From the NCBI GenBank assembly GCA_028714895.1, contig JAQTLM010000011.1:1-64000 (forward strand): a stretch of DNA of 64,000 nt, given 5' to 3'. Positions 22,556-32,381 of the stretch are shown in pieces. A program made the translations under genes and the position numbers. A model generated the notes under the pieces. The model had not been told where the DNA came from and made no database searches. It worked only from the letters and a program-made list of their open reading frames with translations. This stretch comes from Gallionella sp. GTDB lineage: Bacteria; Pseudomonadota; Gammaproteobacteria; Burkholderiales; Gallionellaceae. The number at the start of each line of letters is the position of its first letter. Positions within the stretch are counted from its first letter, which is position 1.

Positions 22556-23470
22556 ATGAACACGGTATTGAGCGCGCGCAACTTGCGCAAATCCTACGGC
22601 GGCCAGATGGTGGTGGACGGGCTGAACCTGTCCATCCGGCGCGGCGAATGCTTCGGCCTGCTCGGGCCGAACGGCGCGGGCAAAACCACCACGCTGCGCC
22701 TGCTGCTCGGCTTGATCGAGCCGGATGAAGGCGAGTTGCAGTTGCTGGATCACGCCGTGCCGGAAGAAGCGCGCGGCGCGCGTCTGCGCGTCGGCGTGGT
22801 GCCGCAGATGGACAATCTCGATCCGGATTTCACGGTGGCGGAGAACCTGCTGGTGTACGGGCGCTACTTCGGCATGAGCGACAAGGCGATCGAGGCGCGT
22901 TTGCCGGAGCTGCTGGAGTTTGCCAACCTCACCCACAAGCGCGATGCCAGGGTGCCGACCCTGTCCGGAGGGATGAAACGGCGGCTGACCCTGGCGCGCG
23001 CATTGGTGAACGATCCGGAAGTCATTTTCCTCGACGAGCCGACCACCGGGCTCGACCCGCAGGCGCGCCACCTGATCTGGCAACGCCTGCGCGAACTGAA
23101 TGCGCGCGGCAAGACGCTGCTGCTCACCACGCACTTTATGGACGAGGCGGAGCGGCTCTGCCACCGCCTCGCGGTGATGGACAACGGGCGCATCATCAGC
23201 GAAGGTTCGCCGCGCGAACTGATCGAACGCAACATCGAGCCGCAGGTGGTCGAAGTGTTCGGCGGGCACGCGGCGGCATGGGCGCAAAGCCATGCGGCAC
23301 AACATGCGCAACGCTTCGAGGTGAGCGGCGAAACGGTGTTTTGCTACGTGCAGGATGCACAGCCGCTGTTGCGGGAATTGCAGCAGCATCCGCAATTGCG
23401 CTACCTGCACCGCCCGGCAAACCTGGAAGATGTGTTCCTGAAACTGACCGGTCGCGAGATGCGCGAATAA
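22556..23470 (+). CDS. nodI: ABC transporter ATP-binding protein, NodI type
   Basis: The ATPase of a two-component exporter, about 304 residues. It has Walker [10 protein letters not shown], signature LSGGMKRRL, Walker [13 protein letters not shown] and switch His in [11 protein letters not shown], followed by a C-terminal extension typical of NodI/DrrA proteins. The codon run MNEMNTV offers two ATGs, at 22547 and 22556; the AGGA at the first ATG fits the second better. It is followed six bases later by the permease. The substrate is unknown; the name reflects similarity to NodI, not nodulation. Confidence 0.88.
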   Translation: MNTVLSARNLRKSYGGQMVVDGLNLSIRRGECFGLLGPNGAGKTTTLRLLLGLIEPDEGELQLLDHAVPEEARGARLRVGVVPQMDNLDPDFTVAENLLVYGRYFGMSDKAIEARLPELLEFANLTHKRDARVPTLSGGMKRRLTLARALVNDPEVIFLDEPTTGLDPQARHLIWQRLRELNARGKTLLLTTHFMDEAERLCHRLAVMDNGRIISEGSPRELIERNIEPQVVEVFGGHAAAWAQSHAAQHAQRFEVSGETVFCYVQDAQPLLRELQQHPQLRYLHRPANLEDVFLKLTGREMRE

Positions 23471-23476
23471 GCCCGG

Positions 23477-24262
23477 ATGAAAACCAATATTTATGCCCTG
23501 CCGCGCTTCAGTCTGCGTTTCGTCCCGATCTGGCGGCGCAATTTTATGGTGTGGAAAAAAATGGCCGGCTCGTCGATACTCGGCCATCTCGCCGACCCGG
23601 TGATCTACATGCTGGGCCTGGGTTACGGACTGGGCGGAATGCTGCCGGAAGTCGGCGGCATGCCCTATATCGCCTTCCTCGCCGCCGGGACGGTGTGCTA
23701 CAGCACCATGAACAGCGCCAGCTTCGAGGCGCTGTATTCAGGTTTCGCGCGCATGCACGAGCAGCGCACCTGGGAGGCGATCCTCAACACGCCGATCACG
23801 CTGGACGACATCGTGTTTTCGGAAATCGTCTGGGCGGCAAGCAAAAGTCTGCTCTCCGGTCTGGCGGTGCTGGCGGTCATCTGGCTGCTCGGACTGTCGC
23901 ATTCGCCGCTGACGCTGTGGCTCATTCCGCTCTCGCTGCTGGTCGGCCTGTGCTTCGCGTCGCTCGGATTGATCATGACCTCAATCGCGCCCGGATACGA
24001 CTTCTTCATGTACTACTTCACGCTGGTGATCACGCCGATGGTGCTATTATGCGGCGTGTTTTTTCCGGTCGACCAGTTGCCGCCGTTGCTGCAGACTGTG
24101 TCGTCCATCCTGCCGCTGACGCACGCGATCAATCTGGCGCGGCCGCTGTTGAATGACGTGATTCCGGCGCATTTCCTGTGGCATGCCGCCGTGTTGCTGG
24201 GTTACGCGTTGGTTGGGTTTTATGTGTCGCTGGTGTTGTTCCGCCGGCGGCTCTCTCAATAA
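23477..24262 (+). CDS. nodJ: ABC-2 type permease, NodJ type
   Basis: The membrane partner of the preceding ATPase, 261 residues with six hydrophobic segments. It keeps the NodJ landmarks GLGYGLGG, the YIAFLAAGTV segment, and CGVFFPVDQLPPLLQ before the last helices. The gap to the ATPase is six bases. The substrate cannot be read from the sequence. Confidence 0.87.
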   Translation: MKTNIYALPRFSLRFVPIWRRNFMVWKKMAGSSILGHLADPVIYMLGLGYGLGGMLPEVGGMPYIAFLAAGTVCYSTMNSASFEALYSGFARMHEQRTWEAILNTPITLDDIVFSEIVWAASKSLLSGLAVLAVIWLLGLSHSPLTLWLIPLSLLVGLCFASLGLIMTSIAPGYDFFMYYFTLVITPMVLLCGVFFPVDQLPPLLQTVSSILPLTHAINLARPLLNDVIPAHFLWHAAVLLGYALVGFYVSLVLFRRRLSQ

Positions 24263-24271
24263 GGTTTTTGT

Positions 24272-24682
24272 ATGCTTTGGGTTAAGGCGTTTCACATCAT
24301 TTTCGTGGTGAGCTGGTTCGCCGGATTGTTCTATTTGCCGCGCATTTTCGTGAACCACGCGATGGCGACCGAGCCTACCGAAATCGCGCGGTTGAAGCTG
24401 ATGGAAGGCAAGCTGTACCGCTTCGTCACGCCGATTGCGTGGCTGGCCATCGGTTTCGGCCTGTGGTTATGGCTGGGTTACGGCATCGGCGGCGGCTGGA
24501 TGCACGCCAAATTGCTGCTGGTGCTGTTGTTGATTGCCTATCATTACTACTGCGGCTATCTGGTCAAGCAATTTGCCGCCGACCGGAACACGCGCAGCCA
24601 TGTGTTCTATCGCTGGTTCAACGAAGTTCCCGTGCTGATGCTGACAGCTATTGTTATTCTCGTTACCGTCAAACCGTTTTAA
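24272..24682 (+). CDS. hemJ: HemJ-like protoporphyrinogen IX oxidase (CopD superfamily)
   Basis: 136 residues with four membrane helices. His8 (KAFHIIFVVSWFAGLFYLPR) and a Lys in MHAKLLLVLLL match the conserved haem-binding His and Lys of HemJ, which oxidises protoporphyrinogen IX in many Proteobacteria lacking HemG/HemY. A haem-pathway role fits hemB and hemL nearby, though it is not in their operon. It is nine bases after nodJ. Confidence 0.82.
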   Translation: MLWVKAFHIIFVVSWFAGLFYLPRIFVNHAMATEPTEIARLKLMEGKLYRFVTPIAWLAIGFGLWLWLGYGIGGGWMHAKLLLVLLLIAYHYYCGYLVKQFAADRNTRSHVFYRWFNEVPVLMLTAIVILVTVKPF

Positions 24683-24685
24683 TTT

Positions 24686-25825
24686 ATGCCTGATTTTTTC
24701 GCTCCCTGCCCGCGCGGCCTTGAATCTATCTTATGCGGCGACCTTGAAACCCTCGGCGCGCAGCATGTGCACAGCACCGAGGGCGGCGTGCATTTCTCCG
24801 GCGACTGGCCACTGTGCTATCGCGCCAACTTGGAGAACCGCATCGCCAGCCGCATCCTGTGGCGCGTCGCAGAAACGCAATATCGCAACGAGCAGAATAT
24901 TTACAAGGCGGTATTCGATCTGCAATGGCAGCGCTGGTTTGATGTCGGCCATACCATCCGCGTAAACACCACGGCGATTCGCTGCCCGTTGAAGAGTCTG
25001 GAATTCATCACGCTGCTGGTCAAGGATGCCGTATGCGACCGCTTCCGCGCGCACTGCAACGAACGCCCCAGCGTGGACACGCTCACGCCGGATGTGCGTA
25101 TCCATGTGTTCATCGAAGACGACAGGCTGATGCTGTATCTGGATACCTCCGGCGACGCGCTGTTCAAGCGCGGCGTGCGAACACATACCAACATCGCACC
25201 GATCCGGGAGAACCTGGCGGCTGGCATTCTGCGCCTGAGCGGCTGGCAACCCGGCACGCCGCTGCTCGACCCGATGTGCGGCAGCGGCACGTTCCTGATC
25301 GAGGCGGCGCAGATGGCGCTGAACATCCAGCCCGGCATTGCGCGCGGCTTCGCCTTCGAGAAACTGAAAAATTTTGATGCCGCCAAATGGAATGAAATGC
25401 GCGCGCAGGCGATTGCCGCACAATTGCCGCCCAGGCCGCTGGAAATTTACGGCAGCGACCTATACGGCGATGCGCTGAAAGCCGCATGGAGTAACCTGGA
25501 TGAAGCGGGATTGGCGGAATGCGTGCAACTCAAGCAGGCCAATGTGCTGGAAATCTCGGCTCCAGCGGAACACGGCGTGCTGGTGGCGAACCTGCCCTAC
25601 GGCGAGCGCATGGGTGAACTGGACGAACTGGCGGAGCTGTACCCGAAACTGGGCGATGCGCTGAAGAAAAAATTCGGCGGCTGGACGGCTTATCTGTTCA
25701 CTGCGGACAAGGCCATTTTGAAGCTGATGCGCCTGTCTCCATCCAAGCGCACCCCGCTATTCAACGGCGCGATCGAATGCCGCTTGCTGGAATATAAAAT
25801 CGTGGCGGGGAGCAACCGCAGCTAG
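24686..25825 (+). CDS. rlmL: RlmL-type 23S rRNA guanine-N2 methyltransferase
   Basis: 379 residues: a THUMP domain (about 45-160) followed by a Rossmann methyltransferase. Motif I is LLDPMCGSGTFLIEAA (about 195-210) and motif IV reads ANLPYGERMG, where most relatives have NPPYG. It corresponds to the N-terminal (m2G2445) half of the E. coli RlmKL fusion. It starts three bases after the hemJ-like gene. Confidence 0.88.
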   Translation: MPDFFAPCPRGLESILCGDLETLGAQHVHSTEGGVHFSGDWPLCYRANLENRIASRILWRVAETQYRNEQNIYKAVFDLQWQRWFDVGHTIRVNTTAIRCPLKSLEFITLLVKDAVCDRFRAHCNERPSVDTLTPDVRIHVFIEDDRLMLYLDTSGDALFKRGVRTHTNIAPIRENLAAGILRLSGWQPGTPLLDPMCGSGTFLIEAAQMALNIQPGIARGFAFEKLKNFDAAKWNEMRAQAIAAQLPPRPLEIYGSDLYGDALKAAWSNLDEAGLAECVQLKQANVLEISAPAEHGVLVANLPYGERMGELDELAELYPKLGDALKKKFGGWTAYLFTADKAILKLMRLSPSKRTPLFNGAIECRLLEYKIVAGSNRS

Positions 25826-25878
25826 CCGTGCATTGAGCAGTGCAGTTATGCCGGACACCGTAGTTTTTCAATGTTGTG

Positions 25879-27015
25879 TCAGGTCATCTTGAGATTTTCT
25901 GTCCCGCTCATTACATCACGATCCGTGGAGCTCTTGCTTTGCAACTTGATGCGCAGGCGCAAGTCATTCACCGAGTCGGCATTCTTCAGCGCGTCCTCAT
26001 AAGAAATCGTACCGGATTCAAATAGACTGAAAAGCGCACCGTCAAAAGTCTCCATGCCCAGTTCGCGCGACTTGGCCATTACTTCCTTGATGGCATTCAC
26101 CTCACCTTTGAAAATCATGTCAGCAATCAATGGGGAGTTAAGCATGATTTCAATCGCGGCTGCGCGCCCGGCACCATCTTTTTTTGGAATCAGACGTTGT
26201 GAAATTAAAGCCTTGATGTTCAGCGACAAGTCCATTAGCAGTTGCTCGCGGCGTTCTTCCGGGAAAAAGTTGATGATACGATCCAATGCCTGGTTGGCAC
26301 TGTTGGCGTGCAGCGTGGCCATGCACAAGTGGCCGGTCTCGGCGAAGGCCACGGCATATTCCATGGTTTCGCGGTCGCGAATTTCGCCGATCAGGATCAC
26401 GTCCGGCGCCTGACGCAGGGTGTTCTTCAGCGCGTTGTGCCAGTTCTCGGTATCCACGCCGACTTCGCGGTGGGTGATGATGCAGTTGATATGTTCATGC
26501 ACATATTCGACCGGATCTTCGATGGTGATGATGTGCCCGTAGCTGTTCTTGTTGCGATGGCCGAGCATCGCAGCCAGCGTGGTGGATTTGCCCGAACCGG
26601 TACCGCCGACCAGAATGACCAGGCCGCGCTTGGTCATCACGATGTCCTTGAGCACCTGGGGCATACCCATCTGGTCGAGGTCGGGAATCTTGGTGGTGAT
26701 GGTACGCATTACCATCCCGACGCGCTGCTGCTGCATGAATACATTCACACGGAACCGTCCGATGCCGGGCGGGCTGATCGCAAAGTTGCACTCATGGGTC
26801 GCTTCGAACTCGGCAGCCTGGCGGTCGTTCATGATGGCGCGCGCCAGTTCCTGAGTATGCACCGAGGTCAGCGCCTGAGGAGATACCGGCGTCATTTTCC
26901 CATCCACCTTAAACGCTGGTGGAAAACCGGATGTGATGAACAGATCGGAAGCATTTTTGCTGATCATGCCGCGCAGCAAGTTATGTATCAGCTCGGTGGC
27001 CTGGTCTCTTTCCAT
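25879..27015 (-). CDS. pilU: Type IV pilus retraction ATPase PilU
   Basis: 378 residues. The hexameric PilT-like ATPase has Walker A GGTGSGKST, an Asp box (ITIEDPVEYVHEH), Walker B ILIGEIRDRETM and a His box (AETGHLCMATLHANS). The longer C-terminus (FESGTISYEDALKNADSVNDLRLRIKLQS) is typical of PilU. It lies downstream of pilT across a 139-base gap containing a palindromic repeat. Confidence 0.95.
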   Translation of the reverse strand: MERDQATELIHNLLRGMISKNASDLFITSGFPPAFKVDGKMTPVSPQALTSVHTQELARAIMNDRQAAEFEATHECNFAISPPGIGRFRVNVFMQQQRVGMVMRTITTKIPDLDQMGMPQVLKDIVMTKRGLVILVGGTGSGKSTTLAAMLGHRNKNSYGHIITIEDPVEYVHEHINCIITHREVGVDTENWHNALKNTLRQAPDVILIGEIRDRETMEYAVAFAETGHLCMATLHANSANQALDRIINFFPEERREQLLMDLSLNIKALISQRLIPKKDGAGRAAAIEIMLNSPLIADMIFKGEVNAIKEVMAKSRELGMETFDGALFSLFESGTISYEDALKNADSVNDLRLRIKLQSKSSTDRDVMSGTENLKMT

Positions 27016-27063
27016 GGTTTGATACTCCCTGTAAACCGGTCAAGCCGGAACCAAAATGTAAAA

Positions 27064-27118
27064 GTAGGGGCACGAAAAACTTTTGTTCGGGTACCCGCAC
27101 GGCGCGCCGTGCCCCTAC
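27064..27118. repeat. GTAGGGG...CCCCTAC palindromic repeat, copy 2
   Basis: GTAGGGGCACG (27064-27074) and CGTGCCCCTAC (27108-27118) are exact reverse complements. Within the right half GCACGGCGCGCCGTGC (27097-27112) is itself a perfect palindrome. It lies between pilT and pilU. Confidence 0.65.
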
Positions 27119-27154
27119 AGCAAGTTGTGCAAAGCGTAGCGTAAGCGAGGCAAA

Positions 27155-28198
27155 TTAACCCGGGAACATGTCTTTGTTGGCTGCCTTGCTGCGTGCTTCA
27201 GCCGGGGTGATCATATTACTTTTGACCAAGCCAGTCAGACATTGATCGAGGGTCTGCATGCCCAAATTCTGGCCGGTTTGAATGGCCGAGTACATTTGCG
27301 GCACTTTGGCTTCACGGATCAGATTGCGGATAGCCGGAGTACAAATCATGATTTCGTGTGCCGCGACCCGCCCCGCCCCGTCCTTGGTCTTGAGCAACGC
27401 TTGCGAGATCACCGCGCGCAGCGATTCCGACAACATCGCACGCACCATTTCTTTTTCGTCGGCGGGGAACACGTCAATAATACGGTCGATGGTCTTGGCC
27501 GCCGAGCTGGTGTGCAGCGTGCCAAACACCAGATGGCCGGTTTCCGCCGCCGACATCGCCAGACGGATGGTTTCCAGATCGCGCATTTCGCCGACCAGAA
27601 TGATGTCAGGGTCTTCACGCAAGGCCGAGCGCAATGCATTCTGAAAAGACAGCGTATCCCGCCCGACTTCACGCTGGTTAATCAAACATTTTTTACTCTC
27701 ATGCACAAATTCGATCGGATCCTCCACCGTCAGGATATGACCCAATTCGTGTTCATTGCGATGATTGACCATCGCCGCCAGCGTGGTGGATTTGCCGGAG
27801 CCGGTTGGTCCGGTGACCAGTACCAGGCCGCGCGGATATTCTGAAATGGCTTCAAAACTCTTCGGTGCTTTGAGGTCTTCCAGCGACAAAATCTTGGAGG
27901 GAATGGTGCGCATTACTGCGGCTGCGCCGCGATTTTGTATAAATGCATTCACCCGGAAGCGCGCCAGCCCCGGAACCTCGAAGGAGAAGTCGACCTCCTT
28001 GTTTTCCTCGTAGAACTTGCGCTGTCCGTCGTTCATGATGTCATACACCAAGGCGTGTACTTCCTTGTGTTCCATCGCGGGCAAGTTGATGCGGCGCATG
28101 TCGCCATGCACGCGTATCATCGGCGGCAGGCCGGCGGAGAGATGCAGGTCGGAGGCTTTGTTCTTGACGCCGAAGGCAAGCAGTTCGGTGATATCCAT
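27155..28198 (-). CDS. pilT: Type IV pilus twitching motility ATPase PilT
   Basis: 347 residues. It powers pilus retraction at the inner-membrane base. It carries Walker A GPTGSGKST, Walker B ILVGEMRDLETI, a His box (AETGHLVFGTLHTSS) and the PilT-specific C-terminal AIRNLIRE motif needed for retraction. It is transcribed divergently from yggS. Confidence 0.97.
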   Translation of the reverse strand: MDITELLAFGVKNKASDLHLSAGLPPMIRVHGDMRRINLPAMEHKEVHALVYDIMNDGQRKFYEENKEVDFSFEVPGLARFRVNAFIQNRGAAAVMRTIPSKILSLEDLKAPKSFEAISEYPRGLVLVTGPTGSGKSTTLAAMVNHRNEHELGHILTVEDPIEFVHESKKCLINQREVGRDTLSFQNALRSALREDPDIILVGEMRDLETIRLAMSAAETGHLVFGTLHTSSAAKTIDRIIDVFPADEKEMVRAMLSESLRAVISQALLKTKDGAGRVAAHEIMICTPAIRNLIREAKVPQMYSAIQTGQNLGMQTLDQCLTGLVKSNMITPAEARSKAANKDMFPG

Positions 28199-28287
28199 TA
28201 TAATCTTTCCTGTTTGGCCGGTTTTAAACCGGTTTGATTAAGACGGCCGCAAGCCGCGTGAGAAAAGGATAGGCAGCGCACGGGATT

Positions 28288-28989
28288 ATGACAACAATCG
28301 CTTCCAACTTGCAAGCCGTGCGCGACGCGATGGCGGTAGCGGCCACCGAAGCAGGCCGCGCCCCGGATGACATCAGTCTGCTGGCGGTCAGCAAAACCTT
28401 CGCGCCCGAAGCAATCCGCGAGGCCTGCCGGGCCGGGCAGACCCGCTTCGCCGAAAGCTACGTCCAGGAAGCATTGCACAAAATCGCCGCGCTGCATGAT
28501 TTGCCGCTTGAGTGGCATTATATCGGCCCGATACAGAGCAACAAAACGCGCGCCATTGCGGAACACTTTGCCTGGGTGCACAGCGTGGACCGTGTAAAAA
28601 CTGCCGAACGGCTATCCGTGCAACGCCCCGCACATTTGCCGCCGTTGCAGGTATGCATGCAAGTGAACATCAGCGGCGAAGCCAGCAAAAGCGGCGTGCC
28701 CCCCGGCGAAGCGGCGCAACTGGCAATGGCAATTGCGCAACTGCCGCATCTCAGCCTGCGCGGGCTGATGGCTGTCCCCGAGCCTGGCGACGATGTTAAT
28801 GCGCAGCGCGCGGCATTTTCGCAGTTGCGCGAGTTGTTTGAGCAGTTGATCCGGCAGGGACTGCAACTGGACACCCTGTCGATGGGCATGTCGCACGACT
28901 TTGCCGCAGCTATCGCAGAAGGTGCGACCATGGTGCGCGTCGGCACGGCGATTTTCGGCGACCGTACTTATCACAAGGAAACAACATGA
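28288..28989 (+). CDS. yggS: PLP homeostasis protein (YggS/PLPBP family)
   Basis: A 233-residue single-domain TIM-barrel PLP-binding protein with Lys36 in LLAVSKTF, WHYIGPIQSNK, and SMGMSHDF...GATMVRVGTAIFG for the phosphate site. It controls free PLP rather than catalysing a known reaction. It sits in the classic pilT-yggS-proC-yggT cluster, and its stop overlaps the proC ATG (ATGA). Confidence 0.94.
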   Translation: MTTIASNLQAVRDAMAVAATEAGRAPDDISLLAVSKTFAPEAIREACRAGQTRFAESYVQEALHKIAALHDLPLEWHYIGPIQSNKTRAIAEHFAWVHSVDRVKTAERLSVQRPAHLPPLQVCMQVNISGEASKSGVPPGEAAQLAMAIAQLPHLSLRGLMAVPEPGDDVNAQRAAFSQLRELFEQLIRQGLQLDTLSMGMSHDFAAAIAEGATMVRVGTAIFGDRTYHKETT

Positions 28990-29798
28990 ACATTTGCTTC
29001 ATCGGCGGCGGCAACATGGCAACCGCGCTTATCGGCGGCTTGCTCGGCAAGGGTTTTGCCGCCGAACAGATCAGTGCGGTAGAAATCAATGCGGACAACC
29101 GCGCACGGCTGCAACGGGATTTTGCGGTGCATGCGGTGGATAATCTTGCCGAGGGCGTGGCCGGCAGCCAAGTCGTCGTCTTTGCGGTGAAGCCTCAGCA
29201 ATTGCGTGACGTGGCGCAGCAGCTCGCTCCGTCGCTCAACGGGCAGCTGCTGATCTCCATCGCCGCCGGCATCCGCGCCGACGATTTGGCGCGCTGGTCG
29301 AATAACCCGGCGGTGGTGCGCGCCATGCCCAACACCCCGGCGCTGATCCGCAGCGGCATGACCGGCTTGTACGCGTTGCCCGCAGTGAGTACCGCACAGC
29401 GCGAACAGGCGCAGGGCATTCTGGCGTCAGTGGGCGAAACCCTCTGGTTGCAGGATGAGGCGATGCTGGACGCCGTCACGGCGATTTCCGGCAGCGGCCC
29501 GGCCTATGTATTTTATTTCATCGAGGCGCTGCAGCAGGCGGCGCGCGAACTGGGACTCAATGCCGCAGAAGCGCGCCACCTGAGCCTGGCGACCTTTCTG
29601 GGCGCCAGTCAGTTGGCCGCTGGCAGCGATGAGGATATCAGCGTGCTGCGCGCACGCGTCACCTCCAAAAATGGCACTACCGAACGCGCCCTGTTGAGCA
29701 TGGAAGCCAACCGGGTCGCCGAACATATCGCGCAAGCCGCCCATGCCGCCGCCGGCCGCGCCAAAGAGATGGGCGATGAACTGGGAGCGCAACCATGA
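28986..29798 (+). CDS. proC: Pyrroline-5-carboxylate reductase
   Basis: Last step of proline synthesis. 270 residues: an N-terminal Rossmann fold with IGGGNMATALIGGL (6-19) and a C-terminal helical dimer domain with the family signature around DAVTAISGSGPAYVF. It overlaps yggS upstream and yggT downstream by ATGA junctions, so the three are one translational unit. Confidence 0.95.
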   Translation: MNICFIGGGNMATALIGGLLGKGFAAEQISAVEINADNRARLQRDFAVHAVDNLAEGVAGSQVVVFAVKPQQLRDVAQQLAPSLNGQLLISIAAGIRADDLARWSNNPAVVRAMPNTPALIRSGMTGLYALPAVSTAQREQAQGILASVGETLWLQDEAMLDAVTAISGSGPAYVFYFIEALQQAARELGLNAAEARHLSLATFLGASQLAAGSDEDISVLRARVTSKNGTTERALLSMEANRVAEHIAQAAHAAAGRAKEMGDELGAQP

Positions 29799-30361
29799 TG
29801 GATGAAGCCCTGCTGTTCCTGCTCGACATCCTGCTGCAACCGTTCGCGGCAATCCTGCTGCTGCGCTTCCATTTGCAGTGGCTGCGCGCGCCGCTGCGCA
29901 ATCCCATCGGCGAATTCATCATGGTGCTCACCGATTTTCTGGTGTTGCGCACGCGCCGTTTCATTCCTGCCGTGCGCGGCCTGGACAGCGCGACGCTGCT
30001 GCTCGCGCTGTTGGTCGAAATGCTTTACCTGGCTGGCGTTCTGTGGACGCAGGGTTACCCGTTCCACGGCTTCCCGTTGCCGGGGCTGCTGGTTCTGGCG
30101 CTGGTCAAGCTGTTCAAGATCAGTCTGTACCTGCTGATGGCGGCCGTGTTCGCGCAGGCGATTCTGTCCTGGGTAAGCCCATACACGCCGGTTGCGCCGC
30201 TGCTGGCAACCGTCACCCAACGTTTCCTGCAGCCTTTGCGCCGCATCGTGCCGCTGCTGGGCAACGTGGATCTATCGCCGTTGCTGCTGTTCATCATCTG
30301 CCAACTCATCGTAATTGTGCCGATCGGTGCGCTGGAACGCATCGCGACCGGGATCCTATAA
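29795..30361 (+). CDS. yggT: YggT family integral membrane protein
   Basis: 188 residues with two copies of the YGGT unit: LLQPFAAILLLRFHLQW in the first half, and QAILSWVSPYTPVAPLL followed by FLQPLRRIVPLLG in the second. About four membrane helices are expected. The role is unknown; relatives act in osmotic tolerance or FtsZ/SepF-linked membrane work. It ends one base before yggU. Confidence 0.9.
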   Translation: MMDEALLFLLDILLQPFAAILLLRFHLQWLRAPLRNPIGEFIMVLTDFLVLRTRRFIPAVRGLDSATLLLALLVEMLYLAGVLWTQGYPFHGFPLPGLLVLALVKLFKISLYLLMAAVFAQAILSWVSPYTPVAPLLATVTQRFLQPLRRIVPLLGNVDLSPLLLFIICQLIVIVPIGALERIATGIL

Positions 30362-30652
30362 ATGGCCGAGTGGTACCGTCGCAACGGGAATGTCATCACC
30401 CTGACCTTGCATGTTCAACCCGGCGCAAAGCGCAGCGGAATCACCGGTTTGCACGGCGAAGCGCTCAAGCTGCGGCTGTCCGCACCACCCGTCGAAGGAC
30501 GCGCCAATGAGGCATTATTGAAATTTATTGCGGAATTGTTCGGCGTGCCGCTGCGCCAGGTGGAACTCAGGCAGGGCGGACAGTCGCGCCACAAGGTAGT
30601 GGCGGTAACCGGCAGCACCATCGACCCGGATAGCTTGCTGAAACCTGCTTAA
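30362..30652 (+). CDS. yggU: DUF167 family protein YggU
   Basis: A 96-residue small alpha/beta protein with the DUF167 core VQPGAKRSGITG, LKLRLSAPPVEGRANEALLKF and VELRQGGQSRHKVVAV. The function is unknown. The ATG follows the yggT TAA directly. Confidence 0.9.
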   Translation: MAEWYRRNGNVITLTLHVQPGAKRSGITGLHGEALKLRLSAPPVEGRANEALLKFIAELFGVPLRQVELRQGGQSRHKVVAVTGSTIDPDSLLKPA

Positions 30653-30658
30653 GGCCGG

Positions 30659-30970
30659 TTAAATTTTCAGGCGCTCGACGACTCGACCATGCCTGAGATG
30701 CTCCTCGATAATTTCGTCGAGGTCTTGTTCATCCACGTAGGTGTACCAGATGCCCTCGGGATACACCACGATGACCGGCCCCTCGTCGCAGCGGTTCATG
30801 CAGCCGGCGGCGTTGATACGGATGTTGTTCTGGAGATTGGAGATGCCGAGTTCGGCAACTTTATTTTTCATATAATCGCGCGCCTTCTGCGCGCCTCGCT
30901 TGCCACAACAGTCGCCACCGTCCGCGCGTTGATTGGTACAGAAAAAAACATGCTTATCGTAAAAGCTCAT
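30659..30970 (-). CDS. Thioredoxin-like [2Fe-2S] ferredoxin
   Basis: 103 residues. Cysteines at 11, 21/22, 57 and 61 match the thioredoxin-fold 2Fe-2S ferredoxin layout, with the second pair in AAGCMNRCDEGP. A strand and C-terminal acidic helix follow (VVYPEGIWYTYVDEQDLDEIIEEH). The redox partner is unknown. It converges on yggU with a six-base gap, and VanZ lies just upstream on the same strand. Confidence 0.88.
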   Translation of the reverse strand: MSFYDKHVFFCTNQRADGGDCCGKRGAQKARDYMKNKVAELGISNLQNNIRINAAGCMNRCDEGPVIVVYPEGIWYTYVDEQDLDEIIEEHLRHGRVVERLKI

Positions 30971-31042
30971 AGCAAACCTCGAATGAATGGAGTGAAAGCG
31001 GAATTATAAAAGCGCTCACAAAAGTCGGCGAGACTAATGCCT

Positions 31043-32113
31043 TTATATTCTCCGAATGCGCCACAGGTGAAACAACAGCAGCAGCGGAAAAACCAGAGCA
31101 ATAGTCTGCGCCAAGCCATTGTAATTGAGCAAATGCCCGTAATGCCAGTGATAGATCGACATGGCAGCGGCGGGTGTATTGTTGCCAAACACGAAATTCA
31201 CAACGGTAAAATAGGCCAATGCCACCGCCGCGCCGGAGACAATTGCCGTGCTGCGCGGCAGCGACAGCACCGCGAACAGCAGCACCATCCCAAACAGCAT
31301 TCCCAGCACCGCCTCGCTGTTGATCCACAGCAGCAATGCCCAGGATTTCAGCAACACCGCCGCCGTAACAAATTTCGCCAGCGCCACCACGCTCAATATC
31401 ACCGGCAACGCAATGACAGCATTGCGCGGCACCCGCAACAGGGTCAGCAGCAGCGTGCCCAGCATCAACAGATTCAGCGTGACGGCACCGCTTTCCCACC
31501 AATCGAACGGGGCGGGTGGCAACGCGGCAAACGGCCGGTGCGCCACCTCGCTGATAAACACATTGCCCAACATCGGCAAGGATGGGTTGATCTGCCCGAA
31601 CATCCACAGTGCGAGCAGGGCCAAACCGAAATCCATCTCCTTGCCCTGATTGAACAAACCGCTGCGCCAGCGCGTCAAGCGGGTAAACAACCAAGTCCAC
31701 GAAACCACGCTCACCGCCAGCAGCGCGCCAATCAACGTGCCTGCGCTGTTGGACAGCAAATCCATATTCGAACTGATGCGTGTGGGCAAATACATCTGCA
31801 GATACTCCATGCCCGCTGACAACGACACCCCCAGACACAGGCCGAAAATCACGCTGGCCGCCGCGCCGAAGCGCGCGTGCAACGCCAGCCCGGCCAGCAG
31901 CCCGAACGGCAGATAGGACAACAGATTGATGACCGCATCGAATGCGGTATAGGTGAGCAGCAAAGGCGCGGCAAGCACCTCAATGAAATCCAAACCCTGC
32001 TCGCGCCAACCAGAAAAGGGTGACAGACTGGCATACACGATAAACAGCGCATAGCCGATTGCCAGCCAGGTACGCAGCCGCGCGCGGGTTTCGGTGACGA
32101 ATAGTTCCTTCAT
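31043..32113 (-). CDS. VanZ-like integral membrane protein
   Basis: 356 residues with about nine hydrophobic segments. The first third is the VanZ domain (VYASLSPFSGWRE, NLLSYLPFGLLAGLAL, EYLQMYLPTRISSNMDLLSNSAGTLIG in pieces). The rest is a membrane extension not seen in short VanZ proteins. VanZ is linked to teicoplanin resistance in Gram-positives, but the domain is widespread in Gram-negatives without an assigned role. Confidence 0.82.
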   Translation of the reverse strand: MKELFVTETRARLRTWLAIGYALFIVYASLSPFSGWREQGLDFIEVLAAPLLLTYTAFDAVINLLSYLPFGLLAGLALHARFGAAASVIFGLCLGVSLSAGMEYLQMYLPTRISSNMDLLSNSAGTLIGALLAVSVVSWTWLFTRLTRWRSGLFNQGKEMDFGLALLALWMFGQINPSLPMLGNVFISEVAHRPFAALPPAPFDWWESGAVTLNLLMLGTLLLTLLRVPRNAVIALPVILSVVALAKFVTAAVLLKSWALLLWINSEAVLGMLFGMVLLFAVLSLPRSTAIVSGAAVALAYFTVVNFVFGNNTPAAAMSIYHWHYGHLLNYNGLAQTIALVFPLLLLFHLWRIRRI

Positions 32114-32224
32114 GACTTATATTCGGTTGCACCGTAGTTTCAACGGTTACGCAAGTTTAACCTATTCGACAGAGCAGGCCGGATTCAACGGCATCCTGAT
32201 TTTTGCCATGAAAAACAAACGCAG

Positions 32225-32345
32225 GCTGCATTGACCCTGAGCGGAAATATTGTGACACTGCACCCTGATTCGGCGGTAAAAGCGCCATTGCATTCTGCAC
32301 CGATTATGCAATTTCATATCATCCCAATTAAAGTTAGGGGACACC
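32225..32345. other. Possible remnant of a mobile element upstream of the rhodanese gene
   Basis: On the minus strand the segment opens GTGTCCCCTAACTTTAATTG and ends near GTGTCACAATATTTCCGC. This looks like the terminal region of an insertion sequence (possibly IS21-type), but no transposase frame is present. The call rests on recognition only and is weak. It would explain why the rhodanese gene has no normal start codon. Confidence 0.25.
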
Positions 32346-32381
32346 GCCATAATCCACAATCAGCTCTTCTCTTTACGGGTA

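Noticed and set aside
22547..24262. Nodulation-factor export genes
   Set aside because: The proteins are NodI/NodJ-like, but this two-gene exporter is common in non-nodulating Proteobacteria and no nod genes accompany it.
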